DNA of 64,000 nucleotides from Neobacillus mesonae (GCA_023715865.1 JAMBOW010000004.1:248001-312000); one strand, 5' to 3'; positions 43,702 to 52,142 are shown, counted from the stretch's first letter. Numbers and translations are program-made. Notes: a model not told the origin generated them from the letters alone.

Positions 43702-44688
43702 TTAGGACTGCTTTGTATCGAGCGGTTTCAGCATTTTTTCAATCAGATTGCGTTTACCCTCTAAGAAAGGCGGAAGGGCAAGCGATTCACCCAGGTGAAG
43801 GATATCTTCATCCGTATCAAAGCCAGGGCCGTCTGTCGCCAGTTCGAACAAAATACGGTTGCCCTCCCGGAAATAAAGGGATCTGAAGTAGAAACGGTCG
43901 ACAAATCCGGAGTTTGGAAAGCCGTAGCTGTTAATACGGGGAATCCAAGCCTTCAACTGTTCTTCATTCTCTACTCGAAGTGCCACATGATGAACACTTC
44001 CGCGTCCTGGACGTTCAACGGGCAAGTCGGTTCTTTGCTCGATATGAATTTCCGATCCGCTGCCGCCTTCGCCGACTTCATATACCTCGATATCCGGCTG
44101 ACCCGGCGTAAAGGAAGGATAGCTGCCTTTGTGACGGAATCCCAGCACTTCTACAAGCACGGCGGCAGTATGCTCGCCTTGTTCTACTGTCAGCTGCACA
44201 GGCCCTAATCCGATAATGGCATGCTCCTGAGGGATTGAACTCTTATCCCAAGACACTCCGCCAGCAACTCCTTCATTATGTTCATCGGATACAAGAATGA
44301 GCCGCTGCAATTCGAAATCACGAAAAGCAAGTGTTTTTCGTCCAGCACGTTCGACAATATCGTCATGCTCGACCCCGTATTCCTCAAAACGCTGCTTCCA
44401 AAAATCAAGGGAGGCATCGCTTGGCACTCGCAGAGAGGTTGCCGAAATACTGTTTGTCCCTGTCCGGGTTTGTCCCGCGTTTGGCATTTCGAAGAAGGTA
44501 AGCTCGGTTCCCGGATTTCCTTTCTCATCACCATAGAACAGGTGGTACATCGAGTTATCGTCTTGGTTTACCGTTTTTTTGATAAGGCGCAAGCCCATTG
44601 TTTTGGTATAGAATTCAAAATTCTCAGGTGCTTTTGCTGTAAGAGCGGACACGTGGTGAATCCCTTTAATTGCAGATAATTCAGTCAT
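43702..44688 (-). CDS. Ring-cleaving dioxygenase, VOC family (MhqO/MhqA-like)
   Basis: A 328-residue protein of two glyoxalase-fold halves that in the family opens hydroquinone-type aromatics. Metal-ligand blocks are 'IKGIHHVSALTAKAPENFEF' (His) and 'GRGSVHHVALRVENEEQLKA' (His), with Glu in 'NRILFELATDGPGFDTDE', whose last block is diagnostic of the MhqO group. The start at 44688 has GGGGAGG. It lies 65 bases downstream of a MarR gene on the same strand; in B. subtilis MhqR controls mhqA, mhqNOP and mhqED in response to quinones, so this is a probable quinone-stress unit. Confidence 0.9.
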   Translation of the reverse strand: MTELSAIKGIHHVSALTAKAPENFEFYTKTMGLRLIKKTVNQDDNSMYHLFYGDEKGNPGTELTFFEMPNAGQTRTGTNSISATSLRVPSDASLDFWKQRFEEYGVEHDDIVERAGRKTLAFRDFELQRLILVSDEHNEGVAGGVSWDKSSIPQEHAIIGLGPVQLTVEQGEHTAAVLVEVLGFRHKGSYPSFTPGQPDIEVYEVGEGGSGSEIHIEQRTDLPVERPGRGSVHHVALRVENEEQLKAWIPRINSYGFPNSGFVDRFYFRSLYFREGNRILFELATDGPGFDTDEDILHLGESLALPPFLEGKRNLIEKMLKPLDTKQS

Positions 44689-44753
44689 GACAGGTAGCCT
44701 CCCCATTCTATTCATAAATTAATAATTTTTCGATTCGATATAAAATTGAATGC

Positions 44754-45197
44754 TTAGTCCTGCAGTTTTTTTAGCAGTTGAAGCAGCTCTTTACGTTCAT
44801 CTTTGGTCAGTTTGCCGAATTGGGATGCTTGAAATTGCTCTTGTGCGGGTACGACCTCGTTATAAAGCTCTCTTCCTTGGTCAGTGAGGGACACATATTT
44901 TGTCTTCCAGTCCGTCTCCCGCTTAATCAGCCCCAATTCTTCCATTTTGCTAAGCATTTGAGTGATATTGCCTTTGGTTACAAGAAGCTTGTTCGCCAGC
45001 TCTTGTTGTGACATCCGTTCTCCGGTACCCACCTGAACAAGAACGTCGAATTGGGCCGTTGATAAATTCCATGCTTTCAGGTGCTGATTGCTTTCCCTGA
45101 TATTATGGTTGTAAATGCGCGAGAGCCTGAACCACAGCAGCAGGCCAAGCCGTTCTTCCGGTTTTGACAGGGGAGGAGAGAAATTAGATTTGCTCAT
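44754..45197 (-). CDS. MarR-family repressor (MhqR-like)
   Basis: A 147-residue winged-helix repressor. The HTH is 'MSQQELANKLLVTKGNITQM' followed by 'LSKMEELGLIKRETDWKTKY' (wing). It starts with AAGGAGG seven bases upstream. Two palindromes with identical half-sites sit in its promoter region, so it is likely autoregulated and controls the downstream dioxygenase. The inducing ligand is presumably a quinone or similar electrophile (inference from the target). Length and context match B. subtilis MhqR, but its half-site sequence is not the known MhqR box. Confidence 0.9.
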   Translation of the reverse strand: MSKSNFSPPLSKPEERLGLLLWFRLSRIYNHNIRESNQHLKAWNLSTAQFDVLVQVGTGERMSQQELANKLLVTKGNITQMLSKMEELGLIKRETDWKTKYVSLTDQGRELYNEVVPAQEQFQASQFGKLTKDERKELLQLLKKLQD

Positions 45198-45227
45198 CGT
45201 ATAAATCCTCCTTGGTCTAAAGTAATG

Positions 45228-45270
45228 AGTTTAGCTCTAAACTTATTATCATCAGTTTATATGTAAACTG
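45228..45270 (-). promoter_or_regulatory. Twin operators (AGTTTA-N4-TAAACT) with minus-strand promoter
   Basis: Two perfect palindromes share half-sites: AGTTTA-GCTC-TAAACT (45228-45243) and AGTTTA-TATG-TAAACT (45254-45269); their centres are 26 bases apart. On the minus strand a TTGACA lies just upstream (45277-45282), so the far palindrome covers the spacer and -10 region while the near one falls after the start of transcription. This is the layout of a MarR autoregulatory site; binding by the adjacent MarR protein is inferred. Confidence 0.8.
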
Positions 45271-45382
45271 ATTAATTGTCAACATAGATCTATCTAACTT
45301 TTATATCATTGCTTTTCTTTCCAAATTACATCCATTATGATCAAATAAACCCTATTTTTGAAAAAAGGAAGAGGAGAGCATT

Positions 45383-46156
45383 TTGCGTACGTCTGTTGTT
45401 TATCTATCCATCTTCAATCCTTACGATGCACCGAGGTTCGAATTGATGTCTATTGCTCACTTGGGAGCGCTTGGCGTGATCTTTGCTTTGCTGCTAGCCA
45501 TGTTTCTATATAGAAGTAAAATCAGGTCCTCACTTCCCGGTAAAAAAACGCTTCGCTATGTATTGATGGCTGTGCTGTTCTTATCTCAGCTGTCGCTTGA
45601 AGCATGGTATCAGATTTACGACTTATGGGACCCGGCTTACACGCTTCCGCTTGAATTGTGCAGCATTACGCTCATTCTTTCTTTTTTTATGCTGCTGACC
45701 AGAAACAGGCTTCTATACATTATTGTGTTTTATGCAGGGATCTGCGGTGCGCTGGCCGCACTCGTAACACCTGACCTGGTATATACGTTTCCTCATTTTC
45801 GATTCAACCAATTTTTTATCGCTCATGGCGCTATTATCGCTTCTGCACTTTATATGACCTGGATTGAGGAAGAAAGGCTGTCGTTAAAATCCGTTCCGGT
45901 CATCATGCTGCTCCTTAACATCATTGCAGGAATCGTATGGTGCGTTAATCAATGGCTTGGGTCAAATTATATGTTTCTTGCTCATAAGCCGGCGGGCCCC
46001 TCCATACTGGATCTGCTTGGTCCTTATCCCTACTATATTTTAGTGGAGGAGCTGGTGGCACTTGTGATATTTTCCGTAATGTATACCCTATTTTTTTATC
46101 TTCCCTCACGATCGTCGTCAGACGAATCATTAAATGAAAGAAATGTATCGATATAG
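45383..46156 (+). CDS. YwaF-type membrane protein (TIGR02206 family)
   Basis: A 257-residue protein with about six to seven helices. The family pattern is 'LPLELCSITLILSFFMLLTR', 'YAGICGALAALVTPDL', 'FPHFRFNQFFIAHGAIIASA' and 'WLGSNYMFLAHKPAGPSILD' followed by LGPYPYY, which clearly marks TIGR02206/YwaF. Function is unknown for the family. The start is TTG at 45383 with GAGGAGAG upstream. It is a single gene ending in a strong terminator, and it is divergent from the MarR unit. Confidence 0.88.
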   Translation: MRTSVVYLSIFNPYDAPRFELMSIAHLGALGVIFALLLAMFLYRSKIRSSLPGKKTLRYVLMAVLFLSQLSLEAWYQIYDLWDPAYTLPLELCSITLILSFFMLLTRNRLLYIIVFYAGICGALAALVTPDLVYTFPHFRFNQFFIAHGAIIASALYMTWIEEERLSLKSVPVIMLLLNIIAGIVWCVNQWLGSNYMFLAHKPAGPSILDLLGPYPYYILVEELVALVIFSVMYTLFFYLPSRSSSDESLNERNVSI

Positions 46157-46189
46157 ACATAGAAAAACAATGAATTCCAAAAGATCTCA

Positions 46190-46230
46190 AGAAAAACCCC
46201 ACTGATTTTAAAAATCCGTGGGGTTTTTCT
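46190..46230 (+). terminator. Terminator of the YwaF-type gene
   Basis: AGAAAAACCCCAC (46190-46202) pairs perfectly with GTGGGGTTTTTCT (46218-46230). Confidence 0.9.
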
Positions 46231-46247
46231 ATTTCTTTGGAGCAAAT

Positions 46248-46274
46248 CTAACAAAACTTAACGTGAGCTTTACA
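46248..46274 (+). promoter_or_regulatory. Candidate PhoP box in front of the C-P lyase operon
   Basis: Three TTAACA-like hexamers in direct orientation, CTAACA (46248-46253), TTAACG (46258-46263) and TTTACA (46269-46274), are spaced with 10- and 11-base periods. This is the arrangement of Bacillus PhoP boxes (TT[A/T/C]ACA with about five-base gaps). It lies 86 bases before the first operon gene. The match is imperfect and not tested. Confidence 0.55.
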
Positions 46275-46359
46275 TTCCTCTGACCATGGCTGCTTGGCAT
46301 CAAGTTAGACTATGTGCGTGAAGAGATAAGTGATCTTGCTAAATGGGAGGTTCGACTAT

Positions 46360-47229
46360 ATGAAGGTAGAATTGCACTGCCATACGCGGATTTCGGACGG
46401 ATCCTGTTCTTTTGAGGAAGTGCTTGAACTGGCTGATCAAGAGGCTGTTACTTGTTTAGCGATAACTAATCATGATACGACATCAGGTCTGCAAGACATG
46501 GTCATTCGAGGTAAAGAAAAAGGGATTGATATCATACCAGGCATCGAAATATCTGCGTACGATTCTACAAGAGAGCGCAGGGTTCATATTTTGGGCTATG
46601 AGATCGAACCCGGGGACAGCGGGATTGCCGAACTGTGTAATCCGCTGATTGAACGGCGCCATGTAGGGTGCAGGCGGGCAGTGATGCTGCTGGCATCTAA
46701 CGGATACAACATTACCTGGGAGCAGGTATTGAAGTATGCAAAAGGCGGAACCGGGGTCTACAAGCAGCACATCATGCATGCTCTAATCGATGAGGGCTAC
46801 ACGGATTCAATTTATGGCGAGCTGTATAAAACCTTGTTCTCCCGAGGCAAAGACGAAGAAGCACCCGGCCTTGCTTATATGCCAATGGAATATGTCAGTG
46901 CAAAGGATGCGGTGAACGTCATTCTTCAGGCAGGAGGTGTTCCGGTTCTTGCTCATCCTGGGCAGTACGACAGCTTTGATATAGTTCCAGAACTCGTATC
47001 TTACGGACTGCAAGGTATAGAAGTGCTGCATCCGCTGCACGGACCAGATGATGAGAAAAGGGCTGCTGCCCTGGCAGAAGAGTATGACTTATTTATGACA
47101 GGCGGCTCTGATTTTCATGGGTTCTACGGTGAAAAAGAAGTGCTGCTCGGCAGCAAAAGTCCCGCTATGAACGCAGTTGAGGCGATTAGAGAAAGGAAAC
47201 GCCGTCTTTATAAGACAAGCTTAATCTAA
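46360..47229 (+). CDS. PHP-domain phosphoesterase, candidate PhnPP (cyclic phosphate dihydrolase)
   Basis: A 289-residue PHP-superfamily enzyme. The metal-binding residues are in 'VELHCHTRISDGS' (HxH, Asp13), 'AITNHDTTSG', 'IIPGIEISAYD', 'PVLAHPGQYD' and 'GGSDFHGFYG'. It starts with GGGAGG upstream and is followed after 29 bases by phnF. In Eggerthella and Clostridioides a PHP enzyme (PhnPP) hydrolyses 5-phosphoribosyl 1,2-cyclic phosphate, the C-P lyase product, to ribose 5-phosphate and phosphate. The operon here has no phnP or phnN, so this gene probably has that role. A general RNase AM/YciV-like PHP function is the alternative. Confidence 0.85.
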   Translation: MKVELHCHTRISDGSCSFEEVLELADQEAVTCLAITNHDTTSGLQDMVIRGKEKGIDIIPGIEISAYDSTRERRVHILGYEIEPGDSGIAELCNPLIERRHVGCRRAVMLLASNGYNITWEQVLKYAKGGTGVYKQHIMHALIDEGYTDSIYGELYKTLFSRGKDEEAPGLAYMPMEYVSAKDAVNVILQAGGVPVLAHPGQYDSFDIVPELVSYGLQGIEVLHPLHGPDDEKRAAALAEEYDLFMTGGSDFHGFYGEKEVLLGSKSPAMNAVEAIRERKRRLYKTSLI

Positions 47230-47258
47230 CTTTATTTTATACGGAGGGAACGCGAGGC

Positions 47259-47960
47259 ATGTCTGATGAGATAGATATTATGGATTATTTCATTTCCTGT
47301 ATTCAGTCGGGAAAGTACGAGCCGCACGACAAGCTCCCATCGGAGAATGAGATCGCAGACAGGCTGAAGGTCCCGCGCATCACCGCCCGCAAAGCATATG
47401 AAAGACTTCAGGAACTGGGATATATCTATTCCATGCAGGGCAAGGGCAGCTTTGTGAAGGACAGGCAGCAGCAAATACCGCTGGTGTTGAGCTCAGACAA
47501 GAGCTTTAGCCAGAAGATGATAGAGATGGGCTTTGACTATCAGTCAAGAAATATATTTTGCGAAAAAGTAGAGTTCAATCACAAAATCTATGCGGCGCTG
47601 CAAGCTTCTGAGGAGGACAATGTCTATCGAATAGACCGGCTCAGATTGATTCAAGGCCAGCCTCTCGCCCTGCATAGTTCTTACGTTTCGGAAGCTCAAT
47701 TTCCTGATATTGGACTTGCCGGCAGAGAGCTCAGCTCTATGTTTCAGTACTATCAAAGTAAAGGATACAGAGAGTTCCAATCTCATCAGACGCATATCAG
47801 GCTGACAAATCCGACCAAGCATGAGCGTGAACTATTGGAATGCTCCAGCCTGATCCCTTTGCTCGTGCTGGAATCAGCTTGCGCTGACAAGGAATCAGGA
47901 CAAACGCTCGAATACAGCAAAATCATGTACAGGGGAGATTCATTTACTTACGTCATATAA
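47259..47960 (+). CDS. phnF: GntR/UTRA regulator, PhnF-like
   Basis: A 233-residue regulator of the HutC subfamily: a GntR winged helix at residues about 5-70 ('PSENEIADRLKVPRITARKA', 'LGYIYSMQGKGSFV') and a UTRA ligand domain from about 80 to 233 ('NVYRIDRLRLIQGQPLALHS'). It sits between the PHP gene and phnG, as phnF does in many C-P lyase operons, and presumably represses the operon or part of it in the absence of phosphonate or under phosphate excess. The start ATG at 47259 has ACGGAGGGAACG. Symbol given from context and fold. Confidence 0.85.
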   Translation: MSDEIDIMDYFISCIQSGKYEPHDKLPSENEIADRLKVPRITARKAYERLQELGYIYSMQGKGSFVKDRQQQIPLVLSSDKSFSQKMIEMGFDYQSRNIFCEKVEFNHKIYAALQASEEDNVYRIDRLRLIQGQPLALHSSYVSEAQFPDIGLAGRELSSMFQYYQSKGYREFQSHQTHIRLTNPTKHERELLECSSLIPLLVLESACADKESGQTLEYSKIMYRGDSFTYVI

Positions 47961-47997
47961 GGCAGTCAATATGACTTGATTCGATCGGAGGCTAGTT

Positions 47998-48423
47998 ATG
48001 AAACGAAAGCAGAGAACGGAAATCCTTGTATCCAGGCCGCCTGAATTAATGAAGTCGCTGGCAGAGGAAATTTTGGACAAGTATGAAACGGCCATTGTCG
48101 AGGAACCCAATCCCGGACTTGTCATGGTGAAGGTGAGAGAGACGGCTAAGCAGAGTCTTTTCTATTTAGGTGAGGTACTGGTTACCGAGTGCAAGGTCCG
48201 GATTGAAAATAACATAGGTATCGGTCTTGTAAAAGGTGAGGAGAGTGAAAAGGCCTATCACCTAGCTATTATTGATGCAGCTTATACAGCAGGACTTGAG
48301 GAAACGCGAAGCTGGGAAGCTCTGCTGCAGAAGGAGAAGGATAAGAATGCTGTAGAGCAGGCAAACAGCCGCCGAAGGCTGCTGCTCACCAAGGTCGATT
48401 TTGAAACCATGGACAGTGATTAA
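47998..48423 (+). CDS. phnG: C-P lyase core subunit PhnG
   Basis: A 141-residue small subunit of the PhnGHIJ core. The characteristic 'PNPGLVMVKVRETAKQSLFY' and 'LGEVLVTECKVRIENNIGIG' followed by 'ALLQKEKDKNAVEQ' match PhnG, which holds the catalytic core together and helps PhnI in transferring the ribosyl group of ATP to phosphonate. CGGAGG precedes the ATG. It is followed after 14 bases by phnH. Confidence 0.93.
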   Translation: MKRKQRTEILVSRPPELMKSLAEEILDKYETAIVEEPNPGLVMVKVRETAKQSLFYLGEVLVTECKVRIENNIGIGLVKGEESEKAYHLAIIDAAYTAGLEETRSWEALLQKEKDKNAVEQANSRRRLLLTKVDFETMDSD

Positions 48424-48437
48424 GGGGGAACGAATAC

Positions 48438-49028
48438 ATGCTGAATCAAGTACATGACATACAGCAGGCTTATCGAAAAGTTGTGGATGCATTATCCAGA
48501 CCAGGAAAGATACAGAATCTCGCGGACGTCGCCTGCAAGACCGAGCATAGAAGTGACTGTTATTCTGTCACGCTTGTGCTTGCACGAATGCTGCTGGACA
48601 CAGAGGTATCCTTTAAAGTGGTTGGAGAAAATGAGGAAGAGCTGACGCAGTATATCAGCAATTTGACATATGCCAAACGAGCAGAAGCTCATGAAGCCGA
48701 TTACCTGTTCATCACACATACTTCTCACTTCGACAGCCTGTCCCAAACTCTGAAACTGGCTAAAATTGGAGAATTGAATGATCCGCATCTGTCTGCAACG
48801 CTCATTGTTGAGCTGCCAAGCTTAGATGGCGGCGAGCGCCGTGTACTCAGAGGGCCGGGAATCGAACAACATGAGCTGTGTGAAATTCAGGCTGCCGGGA
48901 AATGGGATATTGTCAGGTCGGAAAGGAATGCAGAGTATCCCTTGGGTGTAGATCTTATCTTTGCAGATACTTCTCATCGATTATTGGCTCTGCCAAGAAC
49001 GACCCAGATTGAGAAGGAGGTGCTTTAA
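48438..49028 (+). CDS. phnH: C-P lyase core subunit PhnH
   Basis: A 196-residue subunit of the C-P lyase core with the N-terminal 'VHDIQQAYRKVVDALSRPGK' and a later 'LRGPGIE' block ('RRVLRGPGIEQHELCEIQ') typical of PhnH. PhnH folds like a PLP-transferase without a cofactor and is structural. AAGGGGG precedes the ATG and the stop codon is directly followed by the phnI start codon. Confidence 0.93.
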   Translation: MLNQVHDIQQAYRKVVDALSRPGKIQNLADVACKTEHRSDCYSVTLVLARMLLDTEVSFKVVGENEEELTQYISNLTYAKRAEAHEADYLFITHTSHFDSLSQTLKLAKIGELNDPHLSATLIVELPSLDGGERRVLRGPGIEQHELCEIQAAGKWDIVRSERNAEYPLGVDLIFADTSHRLLALPRTTQIEKEVL

Positions 49029-50183
49029 ATGGGATACGTTGCAGTGAAAGGCGGCACCAAGGCAATTGAGGAATCGCTTCGCCGCCTTCAGTACGAAAGA
49101 TTGAAAGGGAAAAAGACACTCTCTACTTCCGACATAGAGGCCGGAATGAGGGGGATGATCGATCAGGTCATGTCTGAGAGCAGCTTGTACAGCGAATCGC
49201 TTGCTGCGCTTGCGATCAAGCAGGCGGAAGGAAGTCCCGAGGAGGCGGTATTCCTGCTGAGAGCCTACCGCTCAACACTTCCGCGTAAAGCATATTCCCG
49301 AGTGGTGACATCGGATCAAATGCGGGTCGAGCGAAGAATATCCGCATCGTTCAAGGACATTCCCGGCGGACAAATTCTCGGAGCAACGACCGATTATTCT
49401 CACCGGCTGCTTGATTTCGAGCTGCGGGAAGAGACGGAAGGACATATTCGAGAGTGGCTTGCTGCATTTGAACAGCAAGATGAGCGTAAGGGGGGGCAGG
49501 CTCCGGAGGCATCGGAGGGAGCTGAAAGCGATCAGCTTCCTAAAGTGCTTGACTATCTGCGTGGGGAAGGCTTGATTCCGGAATGTCCGCTTAATGATAC
49601 AGAGCCGGATGATGTGACACGTACGAGCCTTGCTTTCCCAGCAAGCCGCAGTGAAAAGCTGCAGATCCTGTCCCGAGGACAGACAGGCGCCGTAACCTCC
49701 CTCGCATATGCCGTCATACGGGGTTACGGAATGGTCCATCCAACAGTAGGTGAGCTTCGAGTGGGGCAAATTCCCGTATATGTAGATAGTCCGTTTGAGG
49801 CTGCTCAAGATGAGGAAGAGGCTTATTATATCGGTGATATTCAAGTGACAGAGGTTGAGATGCTTGTGCCGAGTACTGTGGATAAGGAAAACGGGAAAAA
49901 GGAGCTCCAGTTCGATTTCGGTTACGGTCTTTGCTACGGACAGAACGAGACAAAAGCGATTGCCATGAGCATTCTGGACAAAAGTCTTGAGGCTGGAGAC
50001 AAAGCTATTCCAACGCAAAACGAGGAGTTTGTGCTCTTTCATATTGATTCTGTGGAATCGACCGGATTTATTTCTCATCTGAAAATGCCGCACTATGTTA
50101 CGTTCCAATCGAAATTGAATGATGTTCGCAAGATCAGAAAGGCAGCCGAATCTAACGGCGAAGAGGAGAATCAATATGCATAA
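49029..50183 (+). CDS. phnI: C-P lyase core subunit PhnI (nucleosidase)
   Basis: A 384-residue subunit that, with PhnG, PhnH and PhnL, displaces adenine from ATP by phosphonate to form ribose-1-phosphonate triphosphate. Family blocks include 'MGYVAVKGGTKAIEESLRRL', 'AIKQAEGSPEEAVFLLRAYR', 'SASFKDIPGGQILGATTDYS' and 'DFGYGLCYGQNETKAIAMSI' (shown in parts). AGGAGGTG lies 7 bases before the ATG. The end overlaps phnJ by 8 bases, so translation is coupled. Confidence 0.94.
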   Translation: MGYVAVKGGTKAIEESLRRLQYERLKGKKTLSTSDIEAGMRGMIDQVMSESSLYSESLAALAIKQAEGSPEEAVFLLRAYRSTLPRKAYSRVVTSDQMRVERRISASFKDIPGGQILGATTDYSHRLLDFELREETEGHIREWLAAFEQQDERKGGQAPEASEGAESDQLPKVLDYLRGEGLIPECPLNDTEPDDVTRTSLAFPASRSEKLQILSRGQTGAVTSLAYAVIRGYGMVHPTVGELRVGQIPVYVDSPFEAAQDEEEAYYIGDIQVTEVEMLVPSTVDKENGKKELQFDFGYGLCYGQNETKAIAMSILDKSLEAGDKAIPTQNEEFVLFHIDSVESTGFISHLKMPHYVTFQSKLNDVRKIRKAAESNGEEENQYA

Positions 50184-51054
50184 TGCCTATAATTTTGCCT
50201 TTTTAGATGAAGGATCAAAGCGGGAAATTCGCCGGGCTACCTTGAAAGCTATCGCCATCCCAGGGTATCAGGTTCCTTTTGCTTCCAGAGAAATGCCAAT
50301 CGGACGCGGATGGGGCACGGGAGGACTTCAGCTTACATTGTCGCTCATCGGTGAGAGTGACGTCCTGAAAGTGATTGATCAGGGATCGGATGAATCGGTG
50401 AATGCCGTCAGTATTAAGAGGCTGATCCAGAAGACAACTGGAGTGCAGACAGTAGATGAAACCGAAGAAGCTACACTGATCCAATCCCGACATCGGGTGC
50501 CTGAAATACCTCTGCGGGAAGGGCAAATATTAGTATTGCAGGTACCCATGCCTGAGCCGCTTCGTGCATATGAATCGAGTGAATTGCAGACCAAAAGACT
50601 GCATGGCGAAAAGGAATACAGCGGTGCTTGGCTGATGCTGTTTGAACAGATTATGAAATACGGAGGAATTTCGACAGGGGCCGATCATCCGGTCATGGTT
50701 CAGGATCGTTATGTGATGGCGCCTAGCCCGATCCCCAAATTCGATAATCCTAAGCTGAATCACTCCGAAGCGCTCATCCTGCTTGGTGCAGGCAGAGAAA
50801 AGAAGATTTATGCTGTACCGCCATACACAAAGGTGGTGTCTCTGGATTTTGAAGACATGCCGTTTGCTCCAGAAAGCTTCAGCGGGATCAGCTGTGTACA
50901 GTGCGGCGCAGAGCATGTGTTTATGGATGAGCTTTACGATGCAGATACAGCGACGACGTACTATCAGTGCAATGATACGAGCTACTGCTTGGCGAGAAAA
51001 AACCAGATGGACTCTTCTGAAGAGGAACAGCTTTTAATGAGCGGCCCGAAATGA
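50176..51054 (+). CDS. phnJ: Radical SAM C-P lyase PhnJ
   Basis: A 292-residue radical SAM enzyme that cleaves the C-P bond of 5-phosphoribosyl-1-phosphonate, releasing alkane and the 1,2-cyclic phosphate. The cluster cysteines Cys240, Cys243 and Cys265 show the PhnJ pattern CX2CX21C, and Cys271 six residues later matches the catalytic Cys272 of E. coli. The N-terminus 'NFAFLDEGSKREIRRATLKA' is typical. GAAGAGGAG precedes the ATG at 50176, which overlaps phnI. All residues needed for activity are present. Confidence 0.96.
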   Translation: MHNAYNFAFLDEGSKREIRRATLKAIAIPGYQVPFASREMPIGRGWGTGGLQLTLSLIGESDVLKVIDQGSDESVNAVSIKRLIQKTTGVQTVDETEEATLIQSRHRVPEIPLREGQILVLQVPMPEPLRAYESSELQTKRLHGEKEYSGAWLMLFEQIMKYGGISTGADHPVMVQDRYVMAPSPIPKFDNPKLNHSEALILLGAGREKKIYAVPPYTKVVSLDFEDMPFAPESFSGISCVQCGAEHVFMDELYDADTATTYYQCNDTSYCLARKNQMDSSEEEQLLMSGPK

Positions 51055-51203
51055 TTGATTAAGAATCACCTAACCTAGGGTTCTGAACAAGGGTGATCGA
51101 GCTTTAGTTAGCAGTTAGTTAGAAGTCTTTGAATAAGTTAAGGATTTGATGGGTCTAGTGAGGTTTTTGGATGAAGAGCGACTTTTGACGAAGTCAACTG
51201 GAG

Positions 51204-51264
51204 CGATTCAGTCAAAAAGCGAACGCCCCGATTCAGTCAAAAAGCGAACGCTCCGATTCAATCC
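51204..51264. repeat. 25-bp tandem repeat between phnJ and phnK
   Basis: Two 25-base units differing at one position (51204-51228 and 51229-51253, starting CGATTCAGTCAAAAAGCG) are followed by an 11-base partial unit. They lie in the 242-base gap that splits the otherwise tightly packed operon. No reading frame or terminator is visible in the gap. Confidence 0.85.
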
Positions 51265-51296
51265 ATAATTAACAATTCATAAGGGGTGAGAGAGCC

Positions 51297-52142
51297 ATGA
51301 ATACAACAGACGATTCGATTTTGAAGATACGTAAACTTAATAAGCAGTTTGGTACGGGATGTCCAAGATGCAGTGATGCAGAGGATAGGAAGCTGGACAG
51401 GAACTATTGCCCGGCTTGCAGTACCGTTTACTCCTGTCAGAACGTCAGCTTTGATCTGTATCCAGGCGAAGTGCTGGGCATCGTCGGTGAAAGCGGAAGC
51501 GGAAAATCAACCCTGATGAAGTGCTTGTACTTTGATCAGGAGGTCACGAGCGGCGAAGCCATACTAAACGTGTATAAGGATGGTTCATGCAATCTGTTTG
51601 AGGAATCTTCCCAGCAAAAACGATACATCCGAAATCAGTTGATGGGCAAAGTGTACCAGAACCCGGTGCTGGGCCTGCGTCTTCGCTTCTCCTCCATCGG
51701 AAATATTGCCGAGAAGATGATTGCAGCAGGAAGCCGAAATGTCCAAGCCATGGAAGCGCGTGGAAGCGAGCTGCTTACGAAGGTTCATATTCCCGTATAC
51801 CGCATGAAGGAAGCACCGGAGAACTTCTCCGGCGGAATGCAGCAGAGAGTTCAGATCGCCAAAGCATTATCGAATAACCCGCCGATTCTGCTGCTTGATG
51901 AAGTGACGACAGGGCTTGATTTATCGGTGCAGGCGAGCGTGCTAGATCTGATCAAGCATTTACAGAGAGAGCTGAATATCAGCATTCTGCTGGTATCTCA
52001 TGATCTTGGAGTAATTCGCATGCTGGCTGACCGAACACTGGTCATGCTGGATGGGCAGATTATCGAGCAGGGCCTAACGGATCAGATTCTGGAAGATCCT
52101 CAGCATGCATACACCCAGCAGCTTGTCCATTCGTTATTGTAA
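51297..52142 (+). CDS. phnK: C-P lyase ABC-type subunit PhnK with cysteine insert
   Basis: A 281-residue ABC ATPase-like subunit that binds the C-P lyase core. Walker A is 'GESGSGKST' near residue 67, the signature 'NFSGGMQQRVQIAKAL' and Walker B 'ILLLDEVTTGLD' follow. Between the first strand and Walker A is an insert with Cys22, Cys25, Cys38 and Cys41 in two CxxC pairs, absent from E. coli PhnK as I recall it and reminiscent of a zinc ribbon. The start has GGGGTGAGAGAG. It is first after the operon gap, followed by phnM. Confidence 0.93.
   Translation: MNTTDDSILKIRKLNKQFGTGCPRCSDAEDRKLDRNYCPACSTVYSCQNVSFDLYPGEVLGIVGESGSGKSTLMKCLYFDQEVTSGEAILNVYKDGSCNLFEESSQQKRYIRNQLMGKVYQNPVLGLRLRFSSIGNIAEKMIAAGSRNVQAMEARGSELLTKVHIPVYRMKEAPENFSGGMQQRVQIAKALSNNPPILLLDEVTTGLDLSVQASVLDLIKHLQRELNISILLVSHDLGVIRMLADRTLVMLDGQIIEQGLTDQILEDPQHAYTQQLVHSLL

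Noticed and set aside
49272..50174. Long antisense frame of 300 codons opposite phnI
   Set aside because: It mirrors phnI codon structure and has no start signals; a shadow frame.
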